Source: Aphelenchoides besseyi (Eukaryota > Nematoda > Chromadorea > Rhabditida > Aphelenchoididae). From it: a stretch of DNA of 64,000 nt. The stretch spans positions 2,790,001-2,854,000 of the forward strand of contig JAMPIQ010000001.1 in NCBI GenBank assembly GCA_024699855.1, written 5' to 3'. Shown piece by piece: positions 1 through 14,981 of this stretch. The notes beneath the pieces were generated by a model. It made no database searches. It saw only the letters and a program-made list of their open reading frames with translations, and was not told the DNA's origin. Numbering within the stretch: the first letter of the stretch is position 1; the number at the start of each line of letters is the position of its first letter. A program made the position numbers and the translations under genes.

Positions 1-630
1 TTGTTGATATCTTCGTCGAATTACGATCATTTGCCCGACGAAGAAGGTAAGTGAAACACAAACTATGCTCTCAAAAGACGTTTCAGATGTTTCTTTGTTT
101 GTCAAAGAAGTGATTATGGGTGTTGTGTTCATTAAAGCGGAGCTACGACTGCTATTGCCACAGCTTACTTTCCAGGTACTAATTGTTGTTCTGACGATGA
201 ATTTTATTCGTTTTGTGTTGTAGATTCTATCACCGGCCGTAGAATCGTTAATGCAAAAGTTGTTAGATAGCGTCTCTGAGATAGTGAATAGAACGATTGG
301 CGGCGAAACAGCTACTCAAATCGTAATCGATATCACGGCACTTGAACGTACATTTCAACCGTTTTTGTCTGATCGTTTGCTGTAAATTTAAACTCTTTTC
401 TTTTGGGTGTCTTATCTCGACTTTTTCAGCGATCTCACCAACTCGATTCGATCGTCTTTAATGAAGAGATTAGACAACAAGTAAGTTCAAAGGCAGCCGA
501 CAACCATGATATTGTTTTTAGGTTACTGCAATCGTCGATTAAATTCTTTCATCAATCCATGCAGTTGGCCATTGAAGGACTTAAAACGGACGGTCGTGAG
601 ACCGTCGATCTCAACGCATCAGATGTTTAA
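1..630 (+). CDS. sec-5: Exocyst subunit Sec5/EXOC2, C-terminal exons (5' partial)
   Basis: Five coding exons can be joined. An exon ending at 46 is followed by introns at about 47-87, 178-223, 371-428 and 479-522, all GT-AG and about 40-58 bp. Splicing removes in-frame stops at the ends of the third and fourth exons (the short isolated ORF beginning near 403 is in the wrong frame for its first half). The spliced end reads ...LSPAVESLMQKLLDSV..., then TALERTFQPFLSD, then LLQSSIKFFHQSMQLAIEGL. This follows the helical C-terminus of human EXOC2 as I remember it (pattern KSSMHLQLTCF near the end). Sec5 is part of the octameric exocyst that tethers secretory vesicles to the plasma membrane. The rest of the gene lies outside the window. 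An AATAAA at 650 and a new acceptor at about 750 separate it from the next gene. Family assignment is from memory of a weakly conserved region, so moderately sure. Confidence 0.65.
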
Positions 631-649
631 TTATATTTATATGTTTGTA

Positions 650-655
650 AATAAA
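650..655 (+). terminator. Poly(A) signal AATAAA of the sec-5 gene
   Basis: AATAAA lies 20 bp after the sec-5 stop codon and about 100 bp before the next ATG (760). It marks the likely cleavage region between two closely spaced same-strand genes. Confidence 0.5.
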
Positions 656-759
656 AAATAACATATCCTAAGCTCTTGTAGTTTTGTTTAGTTGTAGCAA
701 TCAATTTGTTATCTGTTTAACTATTCCAATTAATCTTCATCTTGTGTTCAGGTTGAACC

Positions 760-2339
760 ATGGGCTTTGTACTTCGATGGTTTGCCGTCTTGGCGGTAAC
801 GCAAGTGATATTCCTACTTCTTCGTTCCGTAACCACTGGTTATCGACATGCTCAAATTTACAGGTAAGTGAGCGCACTTATTCAATCATAAGGTTGTTTA
901 GATTAACAGAAATGTCTATGGTACAATTTGTTATGCTTCTTGGTTCCTATTTGTTCTTCAATTACAGATTGTACACGTAAGTTTTGTTTTCAGTATCTGA
1001 AATGAGCGTTCAATTTGCAGGATCACGATAGGAATGTCGCTGGCAGCACGAAAAGTAGTGCGAGTAATCGCGTTTTGTATTGCTTTGATGGCCCATTCTG
1101 CCTATTTCATGTTCTACATTTATATACTCGATGGAACGTGGTTGGCATTCTGCTGGTGAGTGATGAGTTTTTAAAAGATTTCCAGTCAATCGTTTAGCTT
1201 TATTGCTCTTGCTTTCTATTACCATACAATGGTTATTACATTTGTTTTCTATTTGTTTGAGTTGTTCGCTGACAACATTGCTGGACTCAACGACGTTCCC
1301 CTACTGACATCACGAACATTGCACACCACGATCGCTATTGTATTTGCGATCTTCCTTACCGGCTATGGCGTTTCCGTTACTCACGCTCCTCCAAAAGTTT
1401 TATCAGTTCCAATTAAAATCCACAATCTTCCATCCGCTTACAACGGTTTTTCTATTGCACTTCTCACGGACATACACATCGGACCAACGGTGCATAGGAA
1501 AAGAATCGAGGAAATTGTCGAGATTGTGAACGAATTGAAAGCAGATTCAGTGGCAATTTCTGGCGACTTGGTTGATAGTTTTCTTGACAACGTCAAACCA
1601 AAAGCAATGCCGTTGAAGAATTTGAAATCGAATTACGGAACATTTTTTGCGTCGGGAAATCACGGTAAGCTAAATTATTTACGAACTCTCACAATAAGGA
1701 TTACAGATTATTATCATTCGGATATCAATGAGGTTCTTCAGTTCCTACGAAAGGACTTAAATTTCACTGTCTTTCACAATGCTGGAGCATCAATTCGAAA
1801 AGACAATGAGGTCTTGTGTTTCGCTGGTGTCGATGATTTGCATTCGAATGCGTTGCGTATTGCAGGTTTGTGGAGCTTTTAATGCAACGGTAACTTAAAT
1901 TCATAGGTCATGGTGTTGATGTGGCTAAGGCTATTGCCGATTGTCCAACAAACTCGACTATCGTTCTTCTTGCTCATCAGCCTAATTTGGCTTCAATGAT
2001 CATAAGATCGTCACCACGAAAAATCGTCTTAATACTTAGTGGACATACACATGGTGGTCAATTTTACATCTTTTGGTAATTGAACTCAACCTAACACAAC
2101 CAATAGAGATGTTTAAGGTTAATTGCTTATTTGCAAAACGCATTTCTTCGCGGTCTTTATCTCGAACCCAAAACGGGAACACAGATTTTTGTGTCAGCAG
2201 GAGTGAATTACTGGGGTATGTCGTTTACAGCAACAACCCTTTTTATGCTCAATCTTTAGGTCCACCAGTCAAAATGCGAAATCTCTGCGAAATCATTGTA
2301 GTTCGGCTGTACAGTGCTAATTACAATGGAAACATTTGA
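760..2339 (+). CDS. TMPPE-like membrane metallophosphoesterase, copy A
   Basis: Transmembrane protein with a calcineurin-like metallophosphoesterase domain. The ATG at 760 lies 8 bp after an acceptor (ttcag). Exons separated by small introns encode several hydrophobic helices (for example FAVLAVTQVIFLLL and VITFVFYLFELFA). The enzyme domain follows, with the metal-ligand motifs DIHIG (1469-1483), GDLVD (1562-1576), GNHD split by the intron 1665-1707, LLAHQPN, and GHTHGG (2041-2058). After the last large intron the chain ends with SAGVNYWGPPVKM, typical of the family's C-terminus. All metal ligands are present, so it should be an active phosphoesterase; the natural substrate of TMPPE proteins is not established. 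The next gene downstream is a paralogue. Exon 2 (about 900-978) and the exon start near 1183 are inferred from frame and hydrophobicity. Confidence 0.8.
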
Positions 2340-2627
2340 TGACAACTTGATCTTTAACTGCACGGTAATTGTTTCTGACTGCTAATTGACGGATGATGTT
2401 TTTAGGGTACTTGATAACAAGTCTAAGTCACTTCCTTTACACACAGTCGATCTAGAGACTAATTTGGGCATTTTTTTTGTCAATAGACTATTCTAAATAG
2501 CATAATGGTCCATAAATAGGCTTTTTGAGCAATTATTGTTTTGTAAAAAAGCGTTTAGACGCTACTGTTATTTCTTTTTAAATGTTGACCAACAACTAAA
2601 GACGTTTTAGTCTTTCATTTGGAAACG

Positions 2628-4315
2628 ATGCGATTTAACGACTTGAATTTTGCGGTTCGTTTCATCATCTACTTGATCTCGTTGTTTGTCGGTTCGTATG
2701 TAATTCGGCAAATTGGCGATTCAACTGTAAGTTCCTACTTTACAATGAGGTTGCAACGTGACTTGTAGGCCAACAATCTTTCCGGATATAAACAAGGAAA
2801 CCGAAGAAGATCTGTGGCAATTTGGCGTCTTTTATGGATTATGGCTCATTTGTCCGTTCTAGTTTACATGCACTTGTTTTCTGTTTTCAAGTCCAATCAT
2901 TACACAAAAGAAGAAAAAGGACGTGCTTACATTAAGAATTTAACACCACTTAATGCGGTAATCTTCGGATCTTTTGATTGTCATTAACTAGTGTTTCAGA
3001 AGTATCAACGTCGCTCTTTACTTGTTTTTTGGATCGTAATTATTGGCGCTCATTTAAGTTATTTTCTCTACACCGTTGACCGAGTTGTTCCTTGGCTGCT
3101 GTTTGATTTCTGCAACATTTGTACGGGTATTTGGTTACATTTGGTCTTCTTCTCTGGACTATTCTTGTCGATTGGATTTGGATTAAGAGTTTTAAACGCA
3201 AGTTACTTTTTGTAAATTTGTAATCTCACTTGTTTTAGTATTTTAAAATTGGAAATATGCTTGTCGAACAAGTTTTCCGTTTACGACCCTTGAAGTTATT
3301 TGCTACGGACCCGCGAACCCAAGTATCTTTCACTGTTTTTATGACTTTATTTCTCTGCACACTTCAATTCATTTCAAGTGACAAACTGACAGTCAAAGAG
3401 CTGACCATACAAAGCAAATCGAAGTCATTGCCAACACAACGATTTGTAATGCTTTCTGATATTCATGCCGGCGCTAGTGTGTACGCTTCACAAGTTGAAC
3501 GGGTTGTCGAAAAAGTGAATTCAATTGACAATCAACAACGTCTCGATGCCGTTTTTCTTGTTGGAGATGTAATTGATGCTCCGAGAGGTCTCATTGAAGA
3601 TCGAGTGTCTTCATTACAACATCTTCGGCCTCGCACTTTCATGACAACTGGTGACTTTAGATGTTTATATCAACATCATTGTTTGTTTTTTGCAGGTAAC
3701 CATGAGACCTATTACGGTAACTTTGCGGAATGGGACGATCTGTTTAAAAGCTACCGAATCAAGGTTCTTTCCAATGAGTAAGTTTTCACATCGTCTAATC
3801 AATTCGACCATTAAACTTGCAGGATAGTTGATCTAAATGGTACTTGTATAGTCGGTCTGAATGATATTTCCGGATATAAGAGCGGGTATTTGATTTGAAA
3901 ATCAAGCAATTAACACATTCCAGTTTTTAGAATAGTTAATGCATCTATGGATCCAAGCGTGATTCAGCAATGTTCAAATTCAAGTCCAATAATCGTTCTT
4001 GCACACAATCCAGCAGCAACTCCCAAAATCTTGAAAGCAGCCAACACATTCGATAGACATGTTGATTTGATTCTTTCAGGTTAACGTGAACAATTAACAG
4101 AATTAATGAAAATGTGTTAAGGCCACACTCATGCCGGACAGTATTACATTCTAACCCCGTTTGTTTACTGGGTTCTACCATATTTGTACGGAAGTTACAA
4201 TGTTGGCGATGGATCAACTAATCTGTTAGTCAGTGCTGGCACACTATTTCAAGCTGCTCCAATGAAAATGCCATTTTTATCGGAAATTTGGACTATAACC
4301 ATACGATCAAACTAA
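2628..4315 (+). CDS. TMPPE-like membrane metallophosphoesterase, copy B
   Basis: Second copy of the preceding family, 288 bp downstream on the same strand. ATG at 2628 is 18 bp after an acceptor (gttttag). The N-terminus is hydrophobic: FIIYLISLFVGSYVI, LLWIMAHLSVLVYMHLF, LLVFWIVIIGAHLSYFLY and WLHLVFFSGLFLSIGFG, giving about five membrane segments as in TMPPE. Motifs are DIHAG (3458-3472), GDVID (3563-3577), GNHE (split by the intron ending in ttgcag before the Asn codon), LAHNPAA, and GHTHAGQYY just after the intron near 4081-4120. The chain ends TITIRSN. In copy A the corresponding intron falls after the His of GNHD, so intron positions differ and the duplication is old or the introns have moved. 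Active-site residues are intact. Substrate unknown. Confidence 0.82.
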
Positions 4316-4528
4316 TTCCTTTCGTTCAAAAGTTTGCTTTACACTAAAACCGTTTCTTTCCAATTAACTTATTCGTCTAACAATGCGGGTGTAGTTTTCT
4401 ATTCGAGTTCCTTTTATGTTGCCGGTGAATAAACATTACGATTGAATATATTGAATTCATCTAACGGTTTTAATTACCATAGTTATTTCGTTCAAACGTT
4501 TGTAATCAGTTGGGATTGATTTTAGATC

Positions 4529-5308
4529 ATGTCGATTCTTGCGGCCCCGCGAAGAAAGCAGCGATTGAGCACTGATCCACAGAACGTTCAGTGGACCAAT
4601 GAGTCGTCAGTTGGCAAAAGGCTCATGCATCAGATGGGTTGGAGTAAAGGAAGTGGATTGGGTAAAAATGAGCAAGGCCAATCAGAAAACCTGAAGTTGA
4701 AAGCGAATCTTACTGGTCGTGGTATGTGAAACGATGGTTGCTGTCTTATTGATTTCATGTTTTAAGGTCTAGGCAAAGATGAACATCGATCTACGGAGCA
4801 TTGGATTGCCCATCAAGACAACTTCGAAACTCTTCTTGCACAATTGAATCAAAAGTCAACAACCAAACAATCTTCTGTTGATTTGCCGAACAAAGAAGAT
4901 GTCGTTCAAACAACAAAAAACATCCGTTCACGTACGTTAAGGTAAGCTTGCTATTCTGAAAATTCCACAAACTCTTCGAATTCCAGAGCCCGATTTTGTC
5001 GCGCCAAAGACCTTTCCATCATTTGTCCGGCCTCCAAAGCTGGAATCTTTGGCATCAAATCCGAACAGTCAACGGTCGAAGTGCGCGAAAGCAATGTGGA
5101 AGAACAAGAAACGGAATGCAAATCGAATGACGACAATCTGATTGTAACGTCCAAATCGGCTGCCGAAATTTACAAGGAAAAGATGCAAAAATGGTCGTAT
5201 TTTGGCCCAAATACAAATGACAACTTGAAGAAACGTGATGCCAATACTAATGACCAATTGGAGGGTCGACCGGAAGCGAAGAAGAAGCGTCGAAAATTCA
5301 ATTCGTAA
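4529..5308 (+). CDS. pinx-1: PinX1 homologue (G-patch nucleolar protein)
   Basis: Three exons with introns at about 4722-4767 and 4942-4985. The N-terminus MSILAAPRRKQRLSTDPQN, a following VQW, and then a G-patch (LMHQMGWSKGSGLGKNEQG, later GRGLGKDEH) and WIAHQDNFETLLAQLN match the very conserved start of human PinX1. The middle keeps the RAKDLS element and an AAEIYKEKMQKW helix, and the tail is Lys/Arg-rich (EAKKKRRKFNS), as expected of a nucleolar protein. PinX1 stimulates the helicase DHX15/Prp43 through its G-patch in rRNA maturation and in mammals inhibits telomerase; only the first role can be assumed here. The ATG follows an acceptor (gattttag) by 3 bp, a strong hint of trans-splicing. 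AATAAA follows at 5362. Confidence 0.92.
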
Positions 5309-5361
5309 ACAACCGCAAACGATTATGATCCGATTGTTACTGTTTCTGTTATGCAAAGGGA

Positions 5362-5367
5362 AATAAA
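5362..5367 (+). terminator. Poly(A) signal AATAAA of pinx-1
   Basis: AATAAA 54 bp downstream of the pinx-1 stop codon, the first such motif after it. Confidence 0.5.
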
Positions 5368-7052
5368 AAGATTTGTTACGAGAGCCGTTGATGAGTCATG
5401 AGATGCTCGAGAGCTAATGAAAACGTAAGTTTACAACTGGAACCACGGGCAAGTCAGCGAGTGGTTCGATTTGCATTGGCAACGTAAAGTGAGTTGTTGG
5501 AAGGATGAGCATTTCCATTGAATTTACATGAATTTTACATTCAATCGTCGTGTCGACAATTAAATACGAGTTTAAATATTTATTCTGCGCCGCTTTCCAA
5601 TCGCATTCTGTTGGTTGTCCGCAGGTTACTCGACATTGTTGCCGAGTCCACTTGCTTCATATACGAGATTTACTTGAACTTTAAAGAGTATTGTCTAATT
5701 ATTCGTATGTCCATCCATCTATCTGAACACAAAGGATCGCAGTCTTGGGTTTCAAACCGAACTTTCTGTTTTTTTTGTTGGTTGCAAAATGATCGACCGT
5801 AACGGTGAGTTGTTTTCTTCGACCGTATCACTAGTTGATTTTCTAGTTGCAATTGCTTACGTGGCCTCCGGCGCGTTTGTTGTTCGGGGATTACGCTCTT
5901 CTCTCAACGTCGAGACCACCAGGTATTGCGATAGCCTCTCGATTCCCGAATTTGGGCCTCACACCTCTCATGCATAATTCATGAAGCACACTTTCCGTCG
6001 TCCCAACGCTTTTAACGACTTTGAATCGACCGCCGCTCTTCTCATCATCCAACGCCCGCAATCACGTGTTTATCGACCTCCCGTTACACACTTAAAAATG
6101 CGACTACTATGGTTACGGTAAAAGGTGCATTCCACGTCGATTGATGCACATGAATGAAGACCATTGAGTCAGACGCCTTCGGGCCTCGTCGATGGAAATA
6201 CTCGACCAAGAGCAACAGTCTACTGTAAATCTCGTTGAATTAAAGCGTTTAATTGGCATGTTGATCGTAAATCCCGCCAACTAGTTGTGGACAAATCGCG
6301 GCGATTAAATTTAATGTCCGGTTTGTGGTCGCAGACGTGAACGCGCGAAATCGGGTACCACCATCTCATAAACAAAACAAAATTTATTATCGAGACAAAC
6401 AGTTCAATTGTTTCATTGCAATTTACGATGTCGACGGCAACTCCAAATGCCACTCAAAAACCTGGGACCGTGCGAAAGCTTCGTGCTTCGACCTCATTTG
6501 CATAAACGCCGATCGACCACCCGCATTCGCCGCACGTTTCGGCATTTACAGTTGGTTTTTGTTATCCTCAAAGGTGTATTTTGTGATTAGCAGAAGAATT
6601 TTCAATCGCAACTTCAACTCAACACAATGCCCGTAGGCTCAACTGTTTACCAGCAGAGCCAATAGGCAGCAGAGTCTCGAAGTGCGCAACGAATCGGCGC
6701 ACGAGAAGTCGGAGGCGGGCGGAGTCTATTGAAGAGGAGGAGGACTGTCATCTCCCAAAAACGGAAAGACGAAGAACTGCCAAACCACGCCATCGCACAT
6801 CTTTTTGCTCTTCCGTCCTTAAAAGTCCAATACAAATGATCGGGATTAAGACGAGAATATGATTTTCACGGCGAACGTTAAGTCCCGATTTGTTCGCCTC
6901 GGCGACTTGTTGTTCTCGAAGCGTGTGGTTTTAATCGATTTGCGTCACCATTTAACCGCTGCATTTTTGTTTCAGGTCGAGGCTTCGAGAGTACGCACAT
7001 TCAACCCGTTCAGTTAATCATTTCAATCGACAACAAAACTTCCGTTTTGCAA
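5368..7052 (+). promoter_or_regulatory. Long non-coding region upstream of the POU gene
   Basis: About 1.7 kb without a convincing coding exon. The open frames here (up to about 100 codons) have no family resemblance and no splice logic. An acceptor-like tttgtttcag ends near 6975, about 78 bp before the POU start codon, so the last part is probably 5' UTR with an upstream non-coding exon. The length, unusual in this compact window, fits the regulatory needs of a developmental homeobox gene. No individual binding site can be named with confidence. Confidence 0.4.
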
Positions 7053-8556
7053 ATGTTATGCGCCACAATGAATTTGAATTCGGTCTTCAAACGAGGCGCC
7101 GATGAGAATCCGATCGATGGACAACAAGATCAGGACAATGAAAAACCGACCAGCTCGAATTCGCCGTGCCAAAACGCTGAGCACACTGATGACTCAACGG
7201 TCAGTCAATTGGTGGATGAATTGGATCAACAACATTTGACAGCAATGTCAACTTCTTCGAGCGTTTTAATGAGCACGAATACGTCGATGGAAGATGTCAC
7301 ATCGTCGCTGGATCCACAGCGGTATTGGATGTCCCAACAGTCGATGTCACAACAATCGGTGGCTGGGTTTCACAATCCCTACAATCCACTATTTTTTGCG
7401 CCACCTGATTGGATGCCAACTTGTACTAATCCGTCGCCTTCACATCATTCCGCAATTCCACAACTACACATGTCACAACAACCAACTCAACACCATCCAA
7501 CCACTGCCGATGCACTTATGGCCAATCACGCGGCAATGAACAGTGTCTGTTATCCTGGTCAGCAATTTGTTTCCACAGCATTTTATGGTTTGCAAGCTGA
7601 TTCCGCTCAAAATCCAATGCTTTTCTTTCATCAAAATCCATCACCTGTGAGTTTTTCTATGGAGACGTGCGCAATCGAAATGTTTAGGAGGTGAAAATCG
7701 AACCAGAACGACCGGACGTAATTCAACGACTAAGCGCCGTTACAAATGCCGTCCCACAATGCGCTTCGTGGCCTCCTCATTTCTATGCTCCACAAGACGA
7801 AACTGCCCATCAAATCAACGGAACGGCCAATGGCGACCAAGGAGTGGAATCATCGGCCGGAAACAATCTCGATTGTATGGCGGAAGAAGAAAATATTCGT
7901 TCCGAAGATCTCGAAGCATTTGCAAAAACATTCAAACAACGAAGAATCAAAATGGGTTACACACAGGTAAATTAGTTAGTTCTCTGAACTTCTTAGAAAC
8001 TAAATTTCAGGCTGACGTTGGACTTGCTCTTGGCAACTTGTATGGAAACGTTTTCTCGCAGACCACAATCTGCCGCTTTGAAGCTCTTCAATTATCCTTC
8101 AAAAATATGTGCAAATTGAAACCACTACTTTTTAAATGGTTGGAAGAAGCGGATGCCATTGCCGGAAATGTGGGAGGCAGTTGCACGTTGAGCGGCGTGG
8201 ATAAACTTGGTCTCGGTGGTGCGGCGGGTCGAAAACGAAAGAAACGAACGTCAATCGAAGTTCAAATCAAAACTCAGTTAGAACGTCATTTCCAACACAA
8301 TCAGAAACCGAATGCTCAAGAAATCTCTCTAGTGGCCAATGAATTGCAGTTGGAAAAAGAAGTGGTAAGTTGAATTGTCAATCCATTACAACTGGTCATC
8401 TACCTTCAGGTACGTGTGTGGTTTTGTAATCGACGACAAAAACAGAAACGAATGCATCCACAACAGTACAACACTGAAAACTATCCGACTGGTGTTCTTC
8501 CGAACGGTTACCACTTTCCCGGAGGACCCGGCGATTCGTACGGTCCTTCTTATTAA
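7053..8556 (+). CDS. ceh-6: Class III POU homeobox transcription factor (ceh-6/Brn type)
   Basis: Four exons; introns at about 7648-7688, 7967-8010 and 8365-8408. The first ATG in frame is at 7053. The first 230 or so residues are Ser/Gln/His/Asn-rich (repeats of MSQQ), typical of a low-complexity activation region. The POU-specific domain starts at [19 protein letters not shown] and includes [33 protein letters not shown] and [11 protein letters not shown] Gly-rich linker and [15 protein letters not shown] open the POU homeodomain, which ends [15 protein letters not shown] with the POU-typical Cys in helix 3. The [17 protein letters not shown] pattern is that of class III (POU3F, Drosophila vvl, C. 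elegans ceh-6) rather than unc-86 or ceh-18. The protein binds octamer-like DNA and in worms acts in neural and epithelial fate. AATAAA follows at 8658. Confidence 0.93.
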
Positions 8557-8657
8557 ACGAAACGGGTCATCTTCAATCGGTTTGCCCTGTGCTTGTTTTG
8601 CGGTATACGTCCGCCTCAATGTGTAATCTTGTCACAAACCTGTTTTGCTTTTCTGTC

Positions 8658-8663
8658 AATAAA
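8658..8663 (+). terminator. Poly(A) signal AATAAA of the POU gene
   Basis: AATAAA about 100 bp after the POU stop. The remaining bases to the convergent CDC5L stop (9024) show no further gene; frames there look random. Confidence 0.45.
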
Positions 8664-9023
8664 ATTAGAAGTTTTGATCGAACAAATCGTTTCGTAATTG
8701 GTTATTGTCATTTAGACGACGTGATGAGTCGAAATGGCGAGTTGACTGTCGTTACCCTCAGCTGTCCGCGCAGCATGAGACTGCGGCCTCCGCATTCTGA
8801 CACCTGCGGCATTCTGCCGGAAAATGACGAGCGAAATGGCCGCGCGATTCGTTCCGTCAATCAAACGAATATGAGCGGAAGAATTTCCACGAAAATTTCG
8901 GTTCACTTGAACGGTCACAAGCAATGGGTCTGCGCGGCATTAATTGAAACGTTAATCCGTTTATTTGCTGACATAAAACAACATTAAATGGCTATAAACT
9001 GATAAGTTAGAGGAAGGAGTAAC

Positions 9024-12966
<3,943 letters not shown>

Positions 12967-13103
12967 GACTGATTGCTGGTTTCTAAAACAGAAGTGAGCT
13001 TGATCATTTAGATCTCAAGATATCCGAACGCAAAGAACGTTTACAATTGAGAATCAGAAAACTTGTGAAGAGAATCATTTATTCTTAGAATCAATAAAGT
13101 AGA

Positions 13104-13415
13104 TTAGCGGTGGCTTGGTCCCGCTTCAAATGCCCGTTTTTGGTCCAACTCGTGTTCTTCCTGTTTGGTTCGACACAACTCCAACAATCGATACTTTTCG
13201 AGATTTAACTTGCGACTTTGACTGCGAAGTGCGACTAGAATCGAATTGAGTCCCATTTCTTCCGTCTGTAAGACCTTGAGTCGTTTCTCCAGCATTTCGT
13301 TCTGATGGTCACGTTTCTTGGTTGACTCCGTGATAAGTTCCGAGGTAGTTGGAGCGTCATCTAAATTTTCGTCTAGTTCCCGCGAGATTTTTGATTTTCG
13401 TTTTGATTTTTGCAT
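13104..13415 (-). CDS. Small coiled-coil protein, possibly SNAPC5-like
   Basis: A single-exon reading frame of 103 codons. The minus-strand ATG at 13415 lies 2 bp after a strong acceptor (cttttttcag), which marks the 5' end of the mRNA body or of a UTR intron. The product has a basic start (QKSKRKSKISREL), an acidic stretch, and one long amphipathic helix (LKVLQTEEMGLNSILVALR...KLNLEKYRLLELC). Spacing of Leu, Glu-Glu, Ala-Leu and Gln resembles human SNAPC5 (SNAP19), a 98-residue subunit of the snRNA-gene activating complex. Short coiled coils match easily by chance, so this is a suggestion only. Its place between CDC5L and CIR1, both nuclear RNA or transcription proteins, in a tight same-strand series supports a nuclear role. 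Confidence 0.45.
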   Translation of the reverse strand: MQKSKRKSKISRELDENLDDAPTTSELITESTKKRDHQNEMLEKRLKVLQTEEMGLNSILVALRSQSRKLNLEKYRLLELCRTKQEEHELDQKRAFEAGPSHR

Positions 13416-13625
13416 ACCTGAAAAAAGACAATGAACAAAGAACTGATAGCAACCAAGATATGAGGCGTCAGCTAACGCATAGATTCTGCAAAGACGATCA
13501 ATTGATGGAGTTTATACACTTTTACAAAAAGTTTACATTTAAGATAAAAAGTGTTTAACAAGTTATACATGGTAAGTTAACTCTCGATTATAAAAATTCT
13601 GCTGTTGGAATAGCAACCGAGATCA

Positions 13626-14783
13626 TTAGGAGCGACGTTCACGCTTCGACGATTTGTGCTTTTTCTCCTTTTTGTGTTTCTTGCTCTTCTTCGACTTCCC
13701 ATCGGATGTACCCATGATTTTGCTAAACGATTAGTTTGTTAACAGTCAACTAGTTTATCAACTTACGCCATGAGTTTCTTCTGCTTCTTTTTGCTCAATC
13801 CTTTGAGGAATTCATCGAAATTGGCCGGTTCTTTCTTCACCTGACCCAATTTCTAAATACACCTGTCAGTTTATTTCGTTTTGCTATGCTTACCATCATC
13901 TCTTCTTCTGCACGAAGCGTTCGCAAGACTCCGGCTTTGAACTTCAAATTGTGTTCTTCTCGCATGTCTTCAAGAAGTTGTGCCCGACCGATGGGTTCGC
14001 GTTTGTCTTTTGAACTCGAATCAGAAGCCGTAGAATCGGTGGAACTGGTCGACAAACTTCGTTTTCTTTTTGGTTCTTCTTTTATTGTCGGCTTAGTTGA
14101 GGCTTTTATACCCGAAGATTTTGAACTTGATACTTTTGCTTCCTGTTCTCGTTTTTCACGAACTTCGCGTATCAATTCCGACGGATTATTGGAATCTAAA
14201 ATACGAACATAAAAATTAAAAAATAAAGAACTTACATCCCGGATTGTCGGCATTACCACTCATCCCATACAACGGACACTCACGATCAGTATTCAAGTGA
14301 CCCCAGGTACGGCACTTAACACAACGTACATTACGAACTTGAATACCAAAGGGTTGGTCTTGAATCGCATCGTTTCCTTTCGCCCATGCTTCTCGCGGTG
14401 CGTTGTATTTACGTTGCCATTCGAACTTGGGTTCTGGTCGATCTTCTTCTCGTTTCGTCATTCCGACCGGAGCATCATACATAAAAGACAATCCTAATTT
14501 AGCTTTCTCATCACCAAGCAATGCTCTAAAATATCCATTTGTTTTGCTGTACAGATGCTCGAAACTCACTTGTTGTTCAACATTTCTTGCTCTTTCTCGT
14601 ATTGTTGTCGCATCTCCTCTTCTCTCTTTTGCTTCATTTCATGTTCTTGTTCGGCTTCCCATTTCTAAAACAAACTACCGTTTACAAACGGTGTCATTCC
14701 ATTAAACTTACTTTTTTCAAATTCCACCAAGCGGACGGATGGAAGTCCTTCTTGGACATAAAGTTCTGGAATCCTTTTCCCAT
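13626..14783 (-). CDS. cir-1: CIR1, CBF1/RBPJ-interacting corepressor homologue
   Basis: ATG at 14783 on the minus strand. [19 protein letters not shown] is the diagnostic CIR1 N-terminus. It is followed by [72 protein letters not shown] and a CCHC-like knuckle ([18 protein letters not shown]). An NPSELIREV element, a Ser/Lys-rich region, and [19 protein letters not shown] come next, and the end is a Lys/Arg/Ser tail ([18 protein letters not shown]). CIR1 bridges RBPJ/CSL to histone deacetylases in Notch repression and also binds splicing factors. Introns are about 40-50 bp. The long RS-rich tail of the human protein is much shorter here. Acceptor aatttcag lies about 41 bp before the ATG. Confidence 0.92.
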
Positions 14784-14981
14784 CTTGTCGCGTTAATTTG
14801 AATACCGAACAAAACAGAAACCTGAAATTGAGTTTGAGGTTAATAAGCTAAAACGATTAGCAAAGTAATGAATGCGATAGAAAACGCATTGATATGAAAC
14901 GCTTATGTTTCAAGATCTAACAACTTTTATTAACAAAAACAACTCAACAAGTGAAAAGAAACAACAATCGAACGAAATAAC

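Noticed and set aside
684..980. 98-codon plus-strand frame over the start of TMPPE-A
   Set aside because: It runs through the intron after 864. Only its last part, in the same frame as exon 2 (about 900-978), is coding; the true start is ATG 760.
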